64,000 nt of DNA, taken from NCBI GenBank assembly GCA_035293985.1, contig DATGLS010000032.1, positions 186,001 to 250,000 of the forward strand, read 5' to 3'. The notes below the pieces were generated by a model. It had not been told where the DNA came from and ran no database searches. It saw nothing but the letters and a program-made list of their open reading frames with translations. The position numbers and the translations under genes are program-made. The DNA is from JAVDCA01 sp035293985 (GTDB lineage: Bacteria > Pseudomonadota > Alphaproteobacteria > Rhizobiales > Xanthobacteraceae). Shown piece after piece: positions 16,123 to 25,093 of this stretch. Position 1 is the stretch's first letter. The number at the start of each line of letters is the position of its first letter.

Positions 16123-17627
16123 CCGTTTTCGCCTCGTCCCCGCAATGGCCGCTCTTCCACCGCCATCATGGCGAGGCAGGCCAGCGAGAGGAAGACCGCG
16201 GCGGCGATGAACACCCAGCGGAAGGCCGCCGCGAACTGCGCGCTGGCGTGGCCGCCGCCCGAAAGCGTGTCGAGGGTCGCAGTCTCGCTCGCGGCGCCGA
16301 GCACGATCGCGCCGAACGAGGCGACGATGATCGAGCCGCCGAGCTGGCGGAAGAAATTGAGCGTGCCGGTCGCGGTGCCGGTGTGGTGCGGCGCGACCAC
16401 GTTCTGGATCACGATGGTCGTGGTCGGATACATCGGCCCGAGGCCGGCGCCGGCGACGAGGAGCAGCACGCAGATGCCGGTGAGCGAATAGCCGGCCGGG
16501 TTGACGGCGAGAACGGCGAGCAGCACGACCGCGACCACGAGGCCGATCAACGGCACGCGCTTGTAGCGCTCGAGCCGCGCCATCGCGCGGCCCGCCGCCA
16601 TGGCGCCGACCGTGGTGCCGACCACGAAGGCGATCAGCGCGAGGCTCGACTCGCCGGCTTTCAGGCCGACCACGAGACCGAGATAGAGCGGCGTCATGAT
16701 GGTGAGGCCGATGATGGTGCCGATCGCGAAGAAGCCGGCGACCACGATCGCGGCGACGACCCGGTCGCGCAGCACCGCGGTCGGAATGAACGGCTCGGGC
16801 GCGCGCACGAGGCGCCAAGCGAACAGGCACCACAGAATCACGGAGGCCAGGACCAAGCCGAGGATCTCCTGCGAGACCCACGGATAGCGGCGGCCGCCCC
16901 AGGCGAGCGCCAGCATCAGCACCAGCGCGGCGGCGACCATCAGGCCGGCGCCGAGGAAATCGAGCCGGTGCGGCCGCTCGTAGCGCGGCAGCTTGCGCAG
17001 CGCGCGATCGGTCATCACCAGCGCGACCGCGCCCATCGGCACGTTGATCCAGAAGATCAGCGACCAGTGCAGGTACTCGGTGAGAAAGCCGCCGAGCACC
17101 GGCCCGAGAATGCTCGCCGCCATGAACATCACGGCCGAATAGCTCTGGTAGAGCGGACGCTCGCGCGGCGACAGAAGGTCGGCGATGATGGTCTGGGCGA
17201 TCGGCAGGATGCCGCCGCCGCCGATGCCCTGCAGGGCGCGGCCGGCGATCAGCGCGCCCATCGATGGTGCGAGCGCGCACGCGATCGAGCCGACGAGGAA
17301 GATCGCGACCGCGATCAGGAGCGCGAGCCGGCGGCCGTGAATGTCGGCGAACTTGCCGAACAGCGGCGTCACCGCGGTCGCGGCGAGCAGATAGGCGGTC
17401 ACCACGAATGACAGGTTCTCGACGTCGGCGAGCACGCGGCCGAGCGTCGGCAGCGCCGGCGCGACGATGGTCTGCTCGAGCGCCGACAGGAACATCGCCA
17501 GCATGATGCCGCTGATGATCTGGCGCACCAGCGCCCGGTCGAGCGGGGCCGCGTAGATGTCCGCGGGCGGCTCGGGAACGGCGGGATTCGGGGCGCGCTC
17601 ACGAATGCGCGCTTCGGATTGGGTCAT
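16119..17627 (-). CDS. DHA2-family (EmrB/QacA) MFS efflux transporter, upstream copy
   Basis: A 502-residue paralogue of the preceding gene product with the same motifs: LEQTIVAPALPTLGRVL (motif D1), GKFADIHGRRLAL (motif A) and GPVLGGFL (motif C). Note Glu instead of Asp in the first motif, a common DHA2 variant that differs from the downstream copy and may alter substrate range. The Met at 17627 gives a short cytoplasmic N-terminus; in-frame sequence further upstream is non-coding. The gene leads an operon with the second MFS gene and possibly MOSC and DUF805. The divergent region upstream carries no recognisable regulator. Confidence 0.94.
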   Translation of the reverse strand: MTQSEARIRERAPNPAVPEPPADIYAAPLDRALVRQIISGIMLAMFLSALEQTIVAPALPTLGRVLADVENLSFVVTAYLLAATAVTPLFGKFADIHGRRLALLIAVAIFLVGSIACALAPSMGALIAGRALQGIGGGGILPIAQTIIADLLSPRERPLYQSYSAVMFMAASILGPVLGGFLTEYLHWSLIFWINVPMGAVALVMTDRALRKLPRYERPHRLDFLGAGLMVAAALVLMLALAWGGRRYPWVSQEILGLVLASVILWCLFAWRLVRAPEPFIPTAVLRDRVVAAIVVAGFFAIGTIIGLTIMTPLYLGLVVGLKAGESSLALIAFVVGTTVGAMAAGRAMARLERYKRVPLIGLVVAVVLLAVLAVNPAGYSLTGICVLLLVAGAGLGPMYPTTTIVIQNVVAPHHTGTATGTLNFFRQLGGSIIVASFGAIVLGAASETATLDTLSGGGHASAQFAAAFRWVFIAAAVFLSLACLAMMAVEERPLRGRGENG

Positions 17628-18035
17628 CACGGTCTCGGGTGAAGGGGGCGCCCCTCGGATCGGCGCCCCGTATCGCCTCCCCGACAAGGCAGGGCAATGG
17701 GTGTGATTGCGTAGCTGGTATGAGCCGCCTCGCCCTCCTCCCGTTGGTCTGTTCCCCTCTCCCCCCCCCGCGAGCGAAGCGAGTGGCGGGCAGGGGCGGG
17801 GTCGCGGCGTTCGGAATGAGCATTTTCGCGCGTTCGGCACCGAATTCCGAGCAAGCGGCCCCTCTCCCCAACCCTCTTCCCGCCAAAGGAAGGGGAGAGG
17901 GAACGCAAGCAGCTTGCCGGCACCCCATATATTCCGAATTCGAAAGCAAGGAGCGAAGTGCCGGCGCGGCGGCCTTGGCCCATATCGGAGGTCAGGATGG
18001 ACGGGTTTCCCGTCGCGACGCAAAGGAGCATGATC
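17628..18035. other. 408-bp divergent non-coding region (MFS operon / ada)
   Basis: Holds the promoters of the MFS operon and ada. It is repeat-rich: GGGGCGCC hairpins near 17645-17672, a run of C residues at 17760-17770 and a CCCTCTCCCC...GGGGAGAGGG hairpin at about 17869-17911, of the same type as at 4650. No clear Ada box or sigma-70 element could be assigned by eye. Confidence 0.6.
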
Positions 18036-19166
18036 ATGGTCGCGCTGGCATTCACCAATGACCGGCCCAATCACCGGCCCAACAACACGGCAATGAGCGC
18101 GAAACAGGACAGCGGCGGCTACGCGACCGACGCGGCGCGCTGGGAGGCGGTGCAGCGCCGCGACCCGGCGGCAGACGGAGCCTTCTTCTATTCGGTGCGC
18201 ACGACCGGCGTCTATTGCCGGCCGTCCTGCGCGGCGCGCCTCGCCCGGCGCGAGAATGTCGCGTTCCACGCGAGCCCGGCGGCGGCCGAGAAGGCCGGGT
18301 TCCGGCCGTGCAAGCGCTGCCGGCCGAACGAGCCGGGGCTCGCCGAGCGCCAGGCCGCGGCGGTCGCAAAGGCCTGCCGGCTCATCGAGCAGGCCGAGGA
18401 GATGCCGAGCCTCGCGGCGCTCGCCAAGGCGGCCGCCATGAGCCGGTTTCATTTCCACCGCATCTTCCGCGCCGTCACGGGCGTCACCCCGAAGGCCTAC
18501 GCCGACGCCCACCGGGCGCAGCGCGTGCGCGACGCGCTCGCGAGCAGCGGCTCGGTGACCGAGGCGATCTACGGCGCCGGGTTCAACTCGAGCGGACGCT
18601 TCTATGCGGCCTCCGCCGACATGCTCGGCATGACGCCGCGCGACTTCCGCGCCGGCGGCGCCGGGGCCGCGATCCGCTTCGCGGTCGGCGAATGTTCGCT
18701 CGGCACTATTCTGGTGGCCGCGACCCAAAAGGGCGTGTGCGCGATCTCGTTCGGCGACGATCCCGACGCGCTGGTGCGCGACCTGCAGGATCGCTTCCCC
18801 ACAGCGCGACTGATCGGCGGCGATGCCGAGTTCGAGAAGCTGGTCGCCAAGGTGGTCGGCTTCGTCGAGGCGCCGGGGACCGAAGAATTCGATCTGCCGC
18901 TCGACGTGCGCGGCACCGCGTTCCAGCAGCAGGTGTGGAAGGCGCTGCGCAAGGTCCCGGCCGGCGCGACCGCGACCTACACGGACATCGCGCGGCGCAT
19001 CGGCCGGCCCAAGGCGGTGCGCGCGGTCGCGGCGGCCTGCGCCGGCAACCCGGTCGCGGTGGCGATTCCGTGCCACCGGGTGGTGCGCCTCGACGGCGAC
19101 GTCTCCGGCTATCGCTGGGGCGTGGCGCGCAAGCGCGCGCTGCTGGCGAAGGAGCAGGCCGCGTGA
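18036..19166 (+). CDS. ada: Ada: bifunctional regulator / O6-methylguanine-DNA methyltransferase
   Basis: A 376-residue three-part adaptive-response protein. The N-terminal Ada zinc domain has Cys61, Cys65, Cys92 and Cys95 (VYCRPSC and PCKRC); the first is the phosphotriester methyl acceptor. An AraC-type HTH follows (about 110-205), then the methyltransferase domain with acceptor Cys346 in IPCHRV. Methyl transfer to the N-terminal Cys converts Ada into an activator of its own operon. GGAG seven bases before 18036 supports this start; ATG at 18030 is an alternative. The stop overlaps the start of a 2-oxoglutarate oxygenase gene (GTGA), so both are likely co-translated. Confidence 0.95.
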   Translation: MVALAFTNDRPNHRPNNTAMSAKQDSGGYATDAARWEAVQRRDPAADGAFFYSVRTTGVYCRPSCAARLARRENVAFHASPAAAEKAGFRPCKRCRPNEPGLAERQAAAVAKACRLIEQAEEMPSLAALAKAAAMSRFHFHRIFRAVTGVTPKAYADAHRAQRVRDALASSGSVTEAIYGAGFNSSGRFYAASADMLGMTPRDFRAGGAGAAIRFAVGECSLGTILVAATQKGVCAISFGDDPDALVRDLQDRFPTARLIGGDAEFEKLVAKVVGFVEAPGTEEFDLPLDVRGTAFQQQVWKALRKVPAGATATYTDIARRIGRPKAVRAVAAACAGNPVAVAIPCHRVVRLDGDVSGYRWGVARKRALLAKEQAA

Positions 19167-20014
19167 GTGGCCACAGGCACGCTGCCGACACTCCCTCTCT
19201 CCGCTCTTCGCGGGCAGAGGGTTGGCGTGAGGAGCCGGAGAACAGCGTTCGGACTGGCGGTGAGAGCCCCTCACCCCGACCTTCTCCTCCTGAAGAAGCG
19301 GAACAGGGAGCACCGGCAGCGCGCATCGCCGCGCTCGATTGGGAGGCGATCGCATCGTCGCTCGATGCGTATGGCTGCGCCGTCATCGGGCCGTTGCTCG
19401 ACCCGAAGGCGTGCGCGGCGCTCGCGGCGCATTATGATGACGACGGGCGCTTCCGCAGCCGCATCGTCATGGGGCGGCACGGGTTCGGGCGCGGCGAATA
19501 CAAGTACTTCGCCTACCCGCTCCCCGACGAGGTCGCGGCGCTGCGCACCGCGCTCTATCCGCGGCTCGCCGCGATCGCCAACCACTGGAACCAGGCGATG
19601 GGCGTCGAGCTGCGGTACCCCGCGGCCCACGCGGACTATCTCGCGCGCTGCCATGCGGCGGGGCAGACCAAGCCGACCCCGCTGCTGCTGCGCTACGGCG
19701 CCGGCGACTACAACTGCCTGCACCAGGACCTCTACGGCGAGCACGTGTTTCCGCTGCAAGCGACGCTGTTGTTGTCGCGCCCGGGTGCGGATTTCGCCGG
19801 CGGCGAGTTCGTGCTCACGGAGCAGCGCCCGCGCATGCAGTCGCGCGCCGAGGTGGTGCCGCTCGCCCAGGGTCAGGTCGTGATCTTCCCGGTGCATCAC
19901 CGGCCGGTGCAGGGCACGCGCGGGACCTACCGGGTGAACATGCGCCATGGCGTGAGCCGCCTGCGCAGCGGCCAGCGCCACACCCTGGGCATCATTTTTC
20001 ACGATGCGCGATAA
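19163..20014 (+). CDS. 2OG-Fe(II) oxygenase coupled to Ada (COG3826-like)
   Basis: A 283-residue dioxygenase. Iron ligands are His187-x-Asp189 (LHQDLYGEH) and His262 (NMRHGVS), with Arg272 ten residues later to hold 2-oxoglutarate; the end TLGIIFHDA is the last barrel strand. The GTG start overlaps the ada stop by 4 bp. Residues 1-50 are low complexity, include PSPRPSPP and are encoded by a dispersed repeat inserted at the gene start; the conserved part begins near residue 55. The coupling to ada puts this enzyme where alkB sits in Escherichia coli, which suggests oxidative dealkylation of DNA or a damaged base, but it is not AlkB by motif. Function is inference. Confidence 0.9.
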   Translation: MSGHRHAADTPSLRSSRAEGWREEPENSVRTGGESPSPRPSPPEEAEQGAPAARIAALDWEAIASSLDAYGCAVIGPLLDPKACAALAAHYDDDGRFRSRIVMGRHGFGRGEYKYFAYPLPDEVAALRTALYPRLAAIANHWNQAMGVELRYPAAHADYLARCHAAGQTKPTPLLLRYGAGDYNCLHQDLYGEHVFPLQATLLLSRPGADFAGGEFVLTEQRPRMQSRAEVVPLAQGQVVIFPVHHRPVQGTRGTYRVNMRHGVSRLRSGQRHTLGIIFHDAR

Positions 20015-20129
20015 TGGATCCACAATCCCTTGGGCCATCCAATAAATTTCTCGTCTATCGGTAGTTTTTCACACAGGCGCGGAACGTTTTTTTGCACTGC
20101 AAGTTTGTCCGACGAATCCGGGGACGGGC

Positions 20130-20342
20130 ATGTCTTCTCGCGCACAATATTACTCGCGCCAGGCTGACATCTGCATGCGGCTCTCGTTGTTGAGCAACGA
20201 CAACGAGGTCGCCGAGTTGCTGATCAATAAGGCGATCGAGCTGATGTCCCAAGCTGAGACAGCCGCGGCCGATGGGGAGACCGGTGCCGTGGACGCCCGC
20301 TCCGCCGATGCCGACTCGGCAGAGGACTCCGGTCGCTACTGA
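20130..20342 (+). CDS. Small conserved protein, unknown function
   Basis: A 70-residue protein with an N-terminal helix pair (YYSRQADICMRLSLLSNDNE and ELLINKAIELMSQAE) and an acidic, Ala/Asp-rich tail. Small proteins with this YYxRQAxxCxRL pattern are common in Bradyrhizobium-like genomes; their role is unknown. The gene stands alone between the oxygenase and an MFS gene. Confidence 0.72.
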   Translation: MSSRAQYYSRQADICMRLSLLSNDNEVAELLINKAIELMSQAETAAADGETGAVDARSADADSAEDSGRY

Positions 20343-20590
20343 GAGGCCACCTGCTTTGGGACCATCTGGGCGGCGCGCTCGACGACGCTTGGCGGATGTT
20401 TCGACGAAAGCCTGCGCCTGATTCGATCGGGGACGGACACGGATTCATCGAGCATGCGCGAGCCGCGCCATCCCGATCGTGCGGCGAACCGACAATCTTG
20501 CTTGTGGGTTGAGCGCGCCGGTGTATCCTGAACTGGGCAACGCGGCCGTTGAGAAACCGCGGGCATGAGGACAATCAGGAGGGCACCAGC

Positions 20591-21925
20591 ATGGCTACGG
20601 CAGCCACGTACGGATCAATGTCGGCGGACGAGCACAGCGCACAGTTGCGCAAAGCCGTCATCGCCTCGACCATCGGCACCACCATCGAGTGGTACGACTT
20701 CTTCCTCTACGGCACGGCGGCCGGACTGGTGTTCGGCAAGCTGTACTTTCCGAACCAGACCGTGCTCAACGGCATCCTGCTCGCTTTCGGCACCTATTTC
20801 ATCGGCTTCGTAGCGCGGCCGATCGGGGCGGCGATCTTCGGCCACTATGGCGACCGCATCGGCCGCAAGGGAACGCTGATTGCGACGCTCCTGTGCATGG
20901 GTATCGCCACCTTCCTGATCGCCTTCGTGCCGACCTATTCATCGATCGGCGTCTGGGGCGCCGTCATCCTCACCATCCTGCGCGCCGTCCAGGGCATCGG
21001 CGTCGGCGGCGAATGGGGCGGCTCGGTTCTGCTCGCGATGGAGTGGTCGCGCACGCATGGCCAGCGCGGGCTTGTCGCGTCATGGCCGCAATTCGGCGTC
21101 CCGGCCGGTCTCTTCCTGTCGAACCTTGCCGTCCTTGCCTTCAGCGCCTGGTCGGGCGACCAGTTCGCAGTCTGGGGCTGGCGCGTGCCGTTCGCGCTCT
21201 CGATCATCCTGGTCGCGATCGGCTTGTGGATCCGGCTCGGCATCCTCGAGACGCCGGTCTTCCAGGAGCTCCTGGACAAGCAGAAGATCGAGAAGGCGCC
21301 GGTCCTCGAGGTCATCAAGAAGCAGCCGAAGGAGATCATCCTCTCGGCACTGCTGCGCATGGCCGAGCAGGCGCCGTTCTACATCTTCACGGCGTTCATC
21401 TTCGCCTATGCGACGGGCACGCTGAAGCTGCCGCGCGATCTGATCCTGTCGGCCGTGATGGTCGCGGCCTGCGTGTCGTTCTTCACCATCCCGCTGTCGG
21501 GCCACATCTCCGACCGGATCGGCCGGCGCAAGATGTACCTGATCGGCTCCGCCGTGACCGGCCTGTTCGGCTTCCTCTACTTCGGCATGGTGGATACCGC
21601 GATCTACTCGGCGGTGTTCATTGCGATCGTGCTGTCGCTCATTCCGCACGACATGCAGTACGGCCCGCAGGCCGCCCTGATCGCCGAAGCCTTCACGCCG
21701 CGACTGCGCTACAGCGGCGCCTCGATCGGCTATCAGCTCGCCTCCATCATCGCGGGCGGCCCGGCGCCGATCATCGCGACCTGGCTCTATGCCCAATACA
21801 AGTCCGGCTACGCGATCGCGATCTACATCGCGTTCTGCGCGGTCGTCAGCCTCGTCTCGGCCGCGATGATGCCCGACTACACGGGCCGCGACATCTCGGC
21901 CGAGTACGACGAGAAGAAGCCCTGA
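20591..21925 (+). CDS. MFS transporter, metabolite:H+ symporter (MHS) family
   Basis: A 444-residue, 12-helix permease of the MHS family (ShiA/ProP/KgtP relatives). Signatures are GTTIEWYDFFLYG in the first helix, RPIGAAIFGHYGDRIGRK (motif A) and RAVQGIGVGGEWGG. The family imports organic acids, shikimate, proline/betaine or citrate with protons. GGAGG 9-13 bases before 20591 decides the start over the ATG at 20549-level. It is monocistronic; no catabolic gene nearby hints at the substrate. Confidence 0.94.
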   Translation: MATAATYGSMSADEHSAQLRKAVIASTIGTTIEWYDFFLYGTAAGLVFGKLYFPNQTVLNGILLAFGTYFIGFVARPIGAAIFGHYGDRIGRKGTLIATLLCMGIATFLIAFVPTYSSIGVWGAVILTILRAVQGIGVGGEWGGSVLLAMEWSRTHGQRGLVASWPQFGVPAGLFLSNLAVLAFSAWSGDQFAVWGWRVPFALSIILVAIGLWIRLGILETPVFQELLDKQKIEKAPVLEVIKKQPKEIILSALLRMAEQAPFYIFTAFIFAYATGTLKLPRDLILSAVMVAACVSFFTIPLSGHISDRIGRRKMYLIGSAVTGLFGFLYFGMVDTAIYSAVFIAIVLSLIPHDMQYGPQAALIAEAFTPRLRYSGASIGYQLASIIAGGPAPIIATWLYAQYKSGYAIAIYIAFCAVVSLVSAAMMPDYTGRDISAEYDEKKP

Positions 21926-21988
21926 GCGCGTCGAGGCGGGCCCGGTTTCGCGCCGGGTCCGCCTGTTCATCTGGCCAATCCTGCCCGT

Positions 21989-22447
21989 TCAGCTCTGCGG
22001 CGGCCCGGTCTCGGCGGTCGGCGGCGGCGGGACCGGCGGTTGCTGCTCGATGACGCGCGGCGTCTCGCCTCGGCGCAGCGGCACCAGCGTGAGCGCCACG
22101 GGATTGGGATAGTGCTCGAGCGTGGCGCCGGTCGACGCATCGACCACCATGCCGACGACCCCGCCGACCAGCACGTTGCCGGCAAACCCCGCCGCGCCGG
22201 CGGTCGCGAGGCGCGTGCGCACCGGCATCTGTGCCGAGTGATAGCCCGGCTTCGAGGCCGTGACGGTGAACTCGTCCTTGCGATTGAACTGCAGCGTGCA
22301 CGGCGTCGTGCAAACCTGCCCCATCGAGGTGTGCACCTCGGCGCCGGCCGGCTCGGACTGGATTTGCACCTGGTCGGTCGTGCCACGCGTGATCGACGCG
22401 CACCCGCCGCACGCCGCGACGAGCGCCAATACCAATACCCATTTCAT
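21989..22447 (-). CDS. PEGA-like outer-membrane lipoprotein
   Basis: A 152-residue lipoprotein. The leader is followed by VAAC (Cys13) or CGGC (Cys16), either of which could be the lipidated residue. The mature part has a PEGA-type motif (SEPAGAEVHT ... TPCTLQFNRKDEFTV ... KPGYH), then a Gly-rich hydrophobic stretch (GFAGNVLVGGVVGMVVD) and a Pro-rich tail. PEGA-like lipoproteins are surface or periplasmic and of unknown function. It is convergent with the MHS permease. Confidence 0.85.
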   Translation of the reverse strand: MKWVLVLALVAACGGCASITRGTTDQVQIQSEPAGAEVHTSMGQVCTTPCTLQFNRKDEFTVTASKPGYHSAQMPVRTRLATAGAAGFAGNVLVGGVVGMVVDASTGATLEHYPNPVALTLVPLRRGETPRVIEQQPPVPPPPTAETGPPQS

Positions 22448-22778
22448 TGAGACGTCCCCCTTCAGCCACCGACAATAGCTTCGAGCAACTCAGGGCTGTG
22501 CGTCAAGACATTGTTGGCGTCGAATCTTCAATTCAGGCGTGTTCCGCGGCAAGGAACCAGCAAGGCAATAAGGTAAAATAATCCTCCGCCCTCGCGCGAC
22601 GTCTGCTGCGGATGCGCCATCCCCAGGCTCGTCGCCGCGGCCCGAAATTGCCCCCAATCTCCATTCACCGTGCGCCACTGCGGACATTGGCCGGCGACCG
22701 CAGTTCGGCTAAGAGGAACGCAAGCTGCTTCGCGCCGCGCGAAGCCGGCCGGCGGGCGCGTCGCAAAGGGTTCGAGCG
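22448..22778. other. 331-bp divergent non-coding region (lipoprotein / PBP1A)
   Basis: Promoter region for the PEGA lipoprotein (minus) and PBP1A (plus). A locally AT-richer stretch (AATAAGGTAAAATAATC at about 22566-22582) is the best candidate core-promoter zone. I see no strong palindrome and no coding potential. Confidence 0.5.
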
Positions 22779-25034
22779 TTGAGCCATCTCTATCCGGGTG
22801 AAGGACCGCGTCGCAGGAACTGGCGGCAGCGCTTCAAGCGCTTCCTGCTCGATCTCGACTCGCGGCTCGACTTCGGCGTCTTTCAGGGCACGCTGTGGGG
22901 CCGCGAGCTGTTCGAGCGTTTCGTCGAGTTCATGGACCGCTTCCACGTGGCGGGCTGGCGGCGCTGGCTGCTGGTCGAGCCGTTCTCCGAGCTCGCGACG
23001 CTCGGCCTGTGCGGCCTCGTGCTGATGCTCGGCCTCGCGCTCCCAGCCTTCCGCGAGACCGCCGACGACGACTGGCTGAAGAAATCCGATCTCGCGGTCG
23101 TCTTCCTGGACCGCTACGGGAACGAGGTCGGCAGCCGCGGCATCAAGCACAACGATTCGATCCCGCTCGATCAGCTGCCCGATCATCTCATCAAGGCGGT
23201 GCTCGCGACCGAGGACCGCCGCTTCTACGACCACTTCGGCATCGACATCGCCGGCACGCTGCGCGCTCTCGTCACCAATGCGCGCGCGGGCGGCGTCGTG
23301 CAGGGCGGCTCCTCGATCACGCAGCAGCTCGCCAAGAACCTCTTTCTCTCCAACGAGCGCACCATCGAGCGCAAGATCAACGAGGCGTTCCTCGCGCTGT
23401 GGCTCGAGTCGCGGCTGACCAAGAACGAGATCCTCAAGCTCTATCTCGACCGCGCCTACATGGGCGGCGGCACCTTCGGGGTCGACGCCGCCGCGCAGTA
23501 CTATTTCGGCAAGTCGGCGCGCGACGTGAACCTCGCCGAGGCCGCGATGCTCGCCGGCCTGTTCAAAGCGCCGTCGAAATTCTCGCCGACCGTCAACCTG
23601 CCGGCGGCGCGCGCCCGCGCCAACGTCGTGCTCGACAACCTGGTCGACGCCGGTTTCATGACCGAAGGCCAGGTGTTCGGCGCCCGCCGCAACCCGGCGA
23701 CCCCGATCGACCGACGCGACGAGGGCGCGCCCAACTACTACCTCGACTACGCCTTCGACGAGATGCGCAAGCTCGTCGACAAGCTGCCGCCCTCGGTCAC
23801 CGAGCGCGCCTTCGTGGTGCGCACCGCGCTCGATCCTGGCCTGCAGCACGCGGCCGAGACCGCGGTCGAGAACTCGCTGCGCGAATACGGGCGCGACTAC
23901 CACGCCAAGCAGGCCGCCGTAGTGGTCGCCGATCTCGACGGCGGCGTGCGCGCCATGGTGGGCGGGCGCGATTACGGCGCGAGCCAGTTCAACCGCGCGA
24001 CCGACGCGATGCGCCAGCCCGGCTCCTCGTTCAAACCCTATGTCTACTCGACCGCGCTGATGCACGGCATGAAGCCCACCACCATCGTGGTCGACGGTCC
24101 GGTGTGCATCGGCAACTGGTGCCCGCACAACTACGGCGGCGGCTATTCGGGCTCCCAGCCGCTGTGGAGCGCGCTGAAGAACTCGATCAACACGGTCGCG
24201 GTGAAGCTCTCGATCTTCATCGGCAACGGCAACGCCAAGCTCGGCCGCGCCCGCATCATCGAGACGGCGCGCAAGCTCGGCATCGTCACGCCGCTCCCCG
24301 ACACGCCGTCACTGCCGATCGGCGCCGACGCCGTCAACGTGCTCGAGCACACGGTAGCTTTCGCCACCTTCCCCAACGAGGGCAAGACGGTCACGCCGCA
24401 CGCGATCCTGGAGGTGCGCACCGGCTCGGGCGACACCATCTGGCGCTGGGACCGCGACGGCCCCAAGCCGCGCCAGACGCTGCCGCCGCAGGTCGCGCGC
24501 GACATGGTCTTCATGATGAACAAGGTGGTCGAGGAAGGCACCGCGCGGCGCGCGATCCTCGACGGCATCAAGGCGGCGGGCAAGACCGGCACCACCAACT
24601 CGTACCGCGATGCCTGGTTCGTCGGCTACACCGGCAACTTCGTCTGCGGCGTTTGGTTCGGCAACGACGACTACTCGTCCACCAACCGCATGACCGGCGG
24701 CGCCCTGCCCGCCATGACGTGGCACGAGATCATGGAATATGCGCACCAGGGCATCGAGCTCAAGAACCTGCCCGGCCTGCCGCCCAACCCGTCGCCGACC
24801 GCGCCTGTCGCAAAGAACAACAACAAGAACGACACCCCGCATCCCGCCATGCTGACCTACCGCGGCGCACAGGTGCTGGTGCGGGTCGAGCACATGATGG
24901 AAGACGCCAAGGCCGCGCTGCCCGCCGTCGCCCCCGCCGCCGTGAGCGCGCCCGCGGACCATCGCGCCGCCCTCGAGCACGACACCGGACCGTTCGCGGC
25001 CGCCGACGACCGCGCGCGGACGAGCGGCGACTGA
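22779..25034 (+). CDS. Class A penicillin-binding protein (PBP1A-type)
   Basis: A 751-residue bifunctional peptidoglycan synthase. A cytoplasmic N-terminus and one membrane helix (about residues 75-90) precede the GT51 glycosyltransferase with catalytic Glu145 in TEDRRFYDHFG and the QGGSSITQQLAKN motif. The transpeptidase has Ser416-x-x-Lys419 (GSSFKPY), a SIN motif (KNSINTV) and K602-TG. The C-terminus is an Ala/Pro-rich tail. It polymerises glycan strands and crosslinks them on the periplasmic face. Start is a TTG with AAAGGG upstream; no in-frame ATG precedes the conserved basic N-terminal segment. It is the first gene of a plus-strand group with DUF1214/DUF1254. Confidence 0.94.
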   Translation: MSHLYPGEGPRRRNWRQRFKRFLLDLDSRLDFGVFQGTLWGRELFERFVEFMDRFHVAGWRRWLLVEPFSELATLGLCGLVLMLGLALPAFRETADDDWLKKSDLAVVFLDRYGNEVGSRGIKHNDSIPLDQLPDHLIKAVLATEDRRFYDHFGIDIAGTLRALVTNARAGGVVQGGSSITQQLAKNLFLSNERTIERKINEAFLALWLESRLTKNEILKLYLDRAYMGGGTFGVDAAAQYYFGKSARDVNLAEAAMLAGLFKAPSKFSPTVNLPAARARANVVLDNLVDAGFMTEGQVFGARRNPATPIDRRDEGAPNYYLDYAFDEMRKLVDKLPPSVTERAFVVRTALDPGLQHAAETAVENSLREYGRDYHAKQAAVVVADLDGGVRAMVGGRDYGASQFNRATDAMRQPGSSFKPYVYSTALMHGMKPTTIVVDGPVCIGNWCPHNYGGGYSGSQPLWSALKNSINTVAVKLSIFIGNGNAKLGRARIIETARKLGIVTPLPDTPSLPIGADAVNVLEHTVAFATFPNEGKTVTPHAILEVRTGSGDTIWRWDRDGPKPRQTLPPQVARDMVFMMNKVVEEGTARRAILDGIKAAGKTGTTNSYRDAWFVGYTGNFVCGVWFGNDDYSSTNRMTGGALPAMTWHEIMEYAHQGIELKNLPGLPPNPSPTAPVAKNNNKNDTPHPAMLTYRGAQVLVRVEHMMEDAKAALPAVAPAAVSAPADHRAALEHDTGPFAAADDRARTSGD

Positions 25035-25093
25035 TGGCTGCAGGCAGGCCCGAACCTTTGACTGAAACCTTGGACCGAAGCTTGGGCTGATCC

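Noticed and set aside
17958..18035. Upstream extension of ada by 26 codons
   Set aside because: Ribosome-binding site GGAG sits just before 18036, and the extension runs through repeat-rich, non-conserved DNA.
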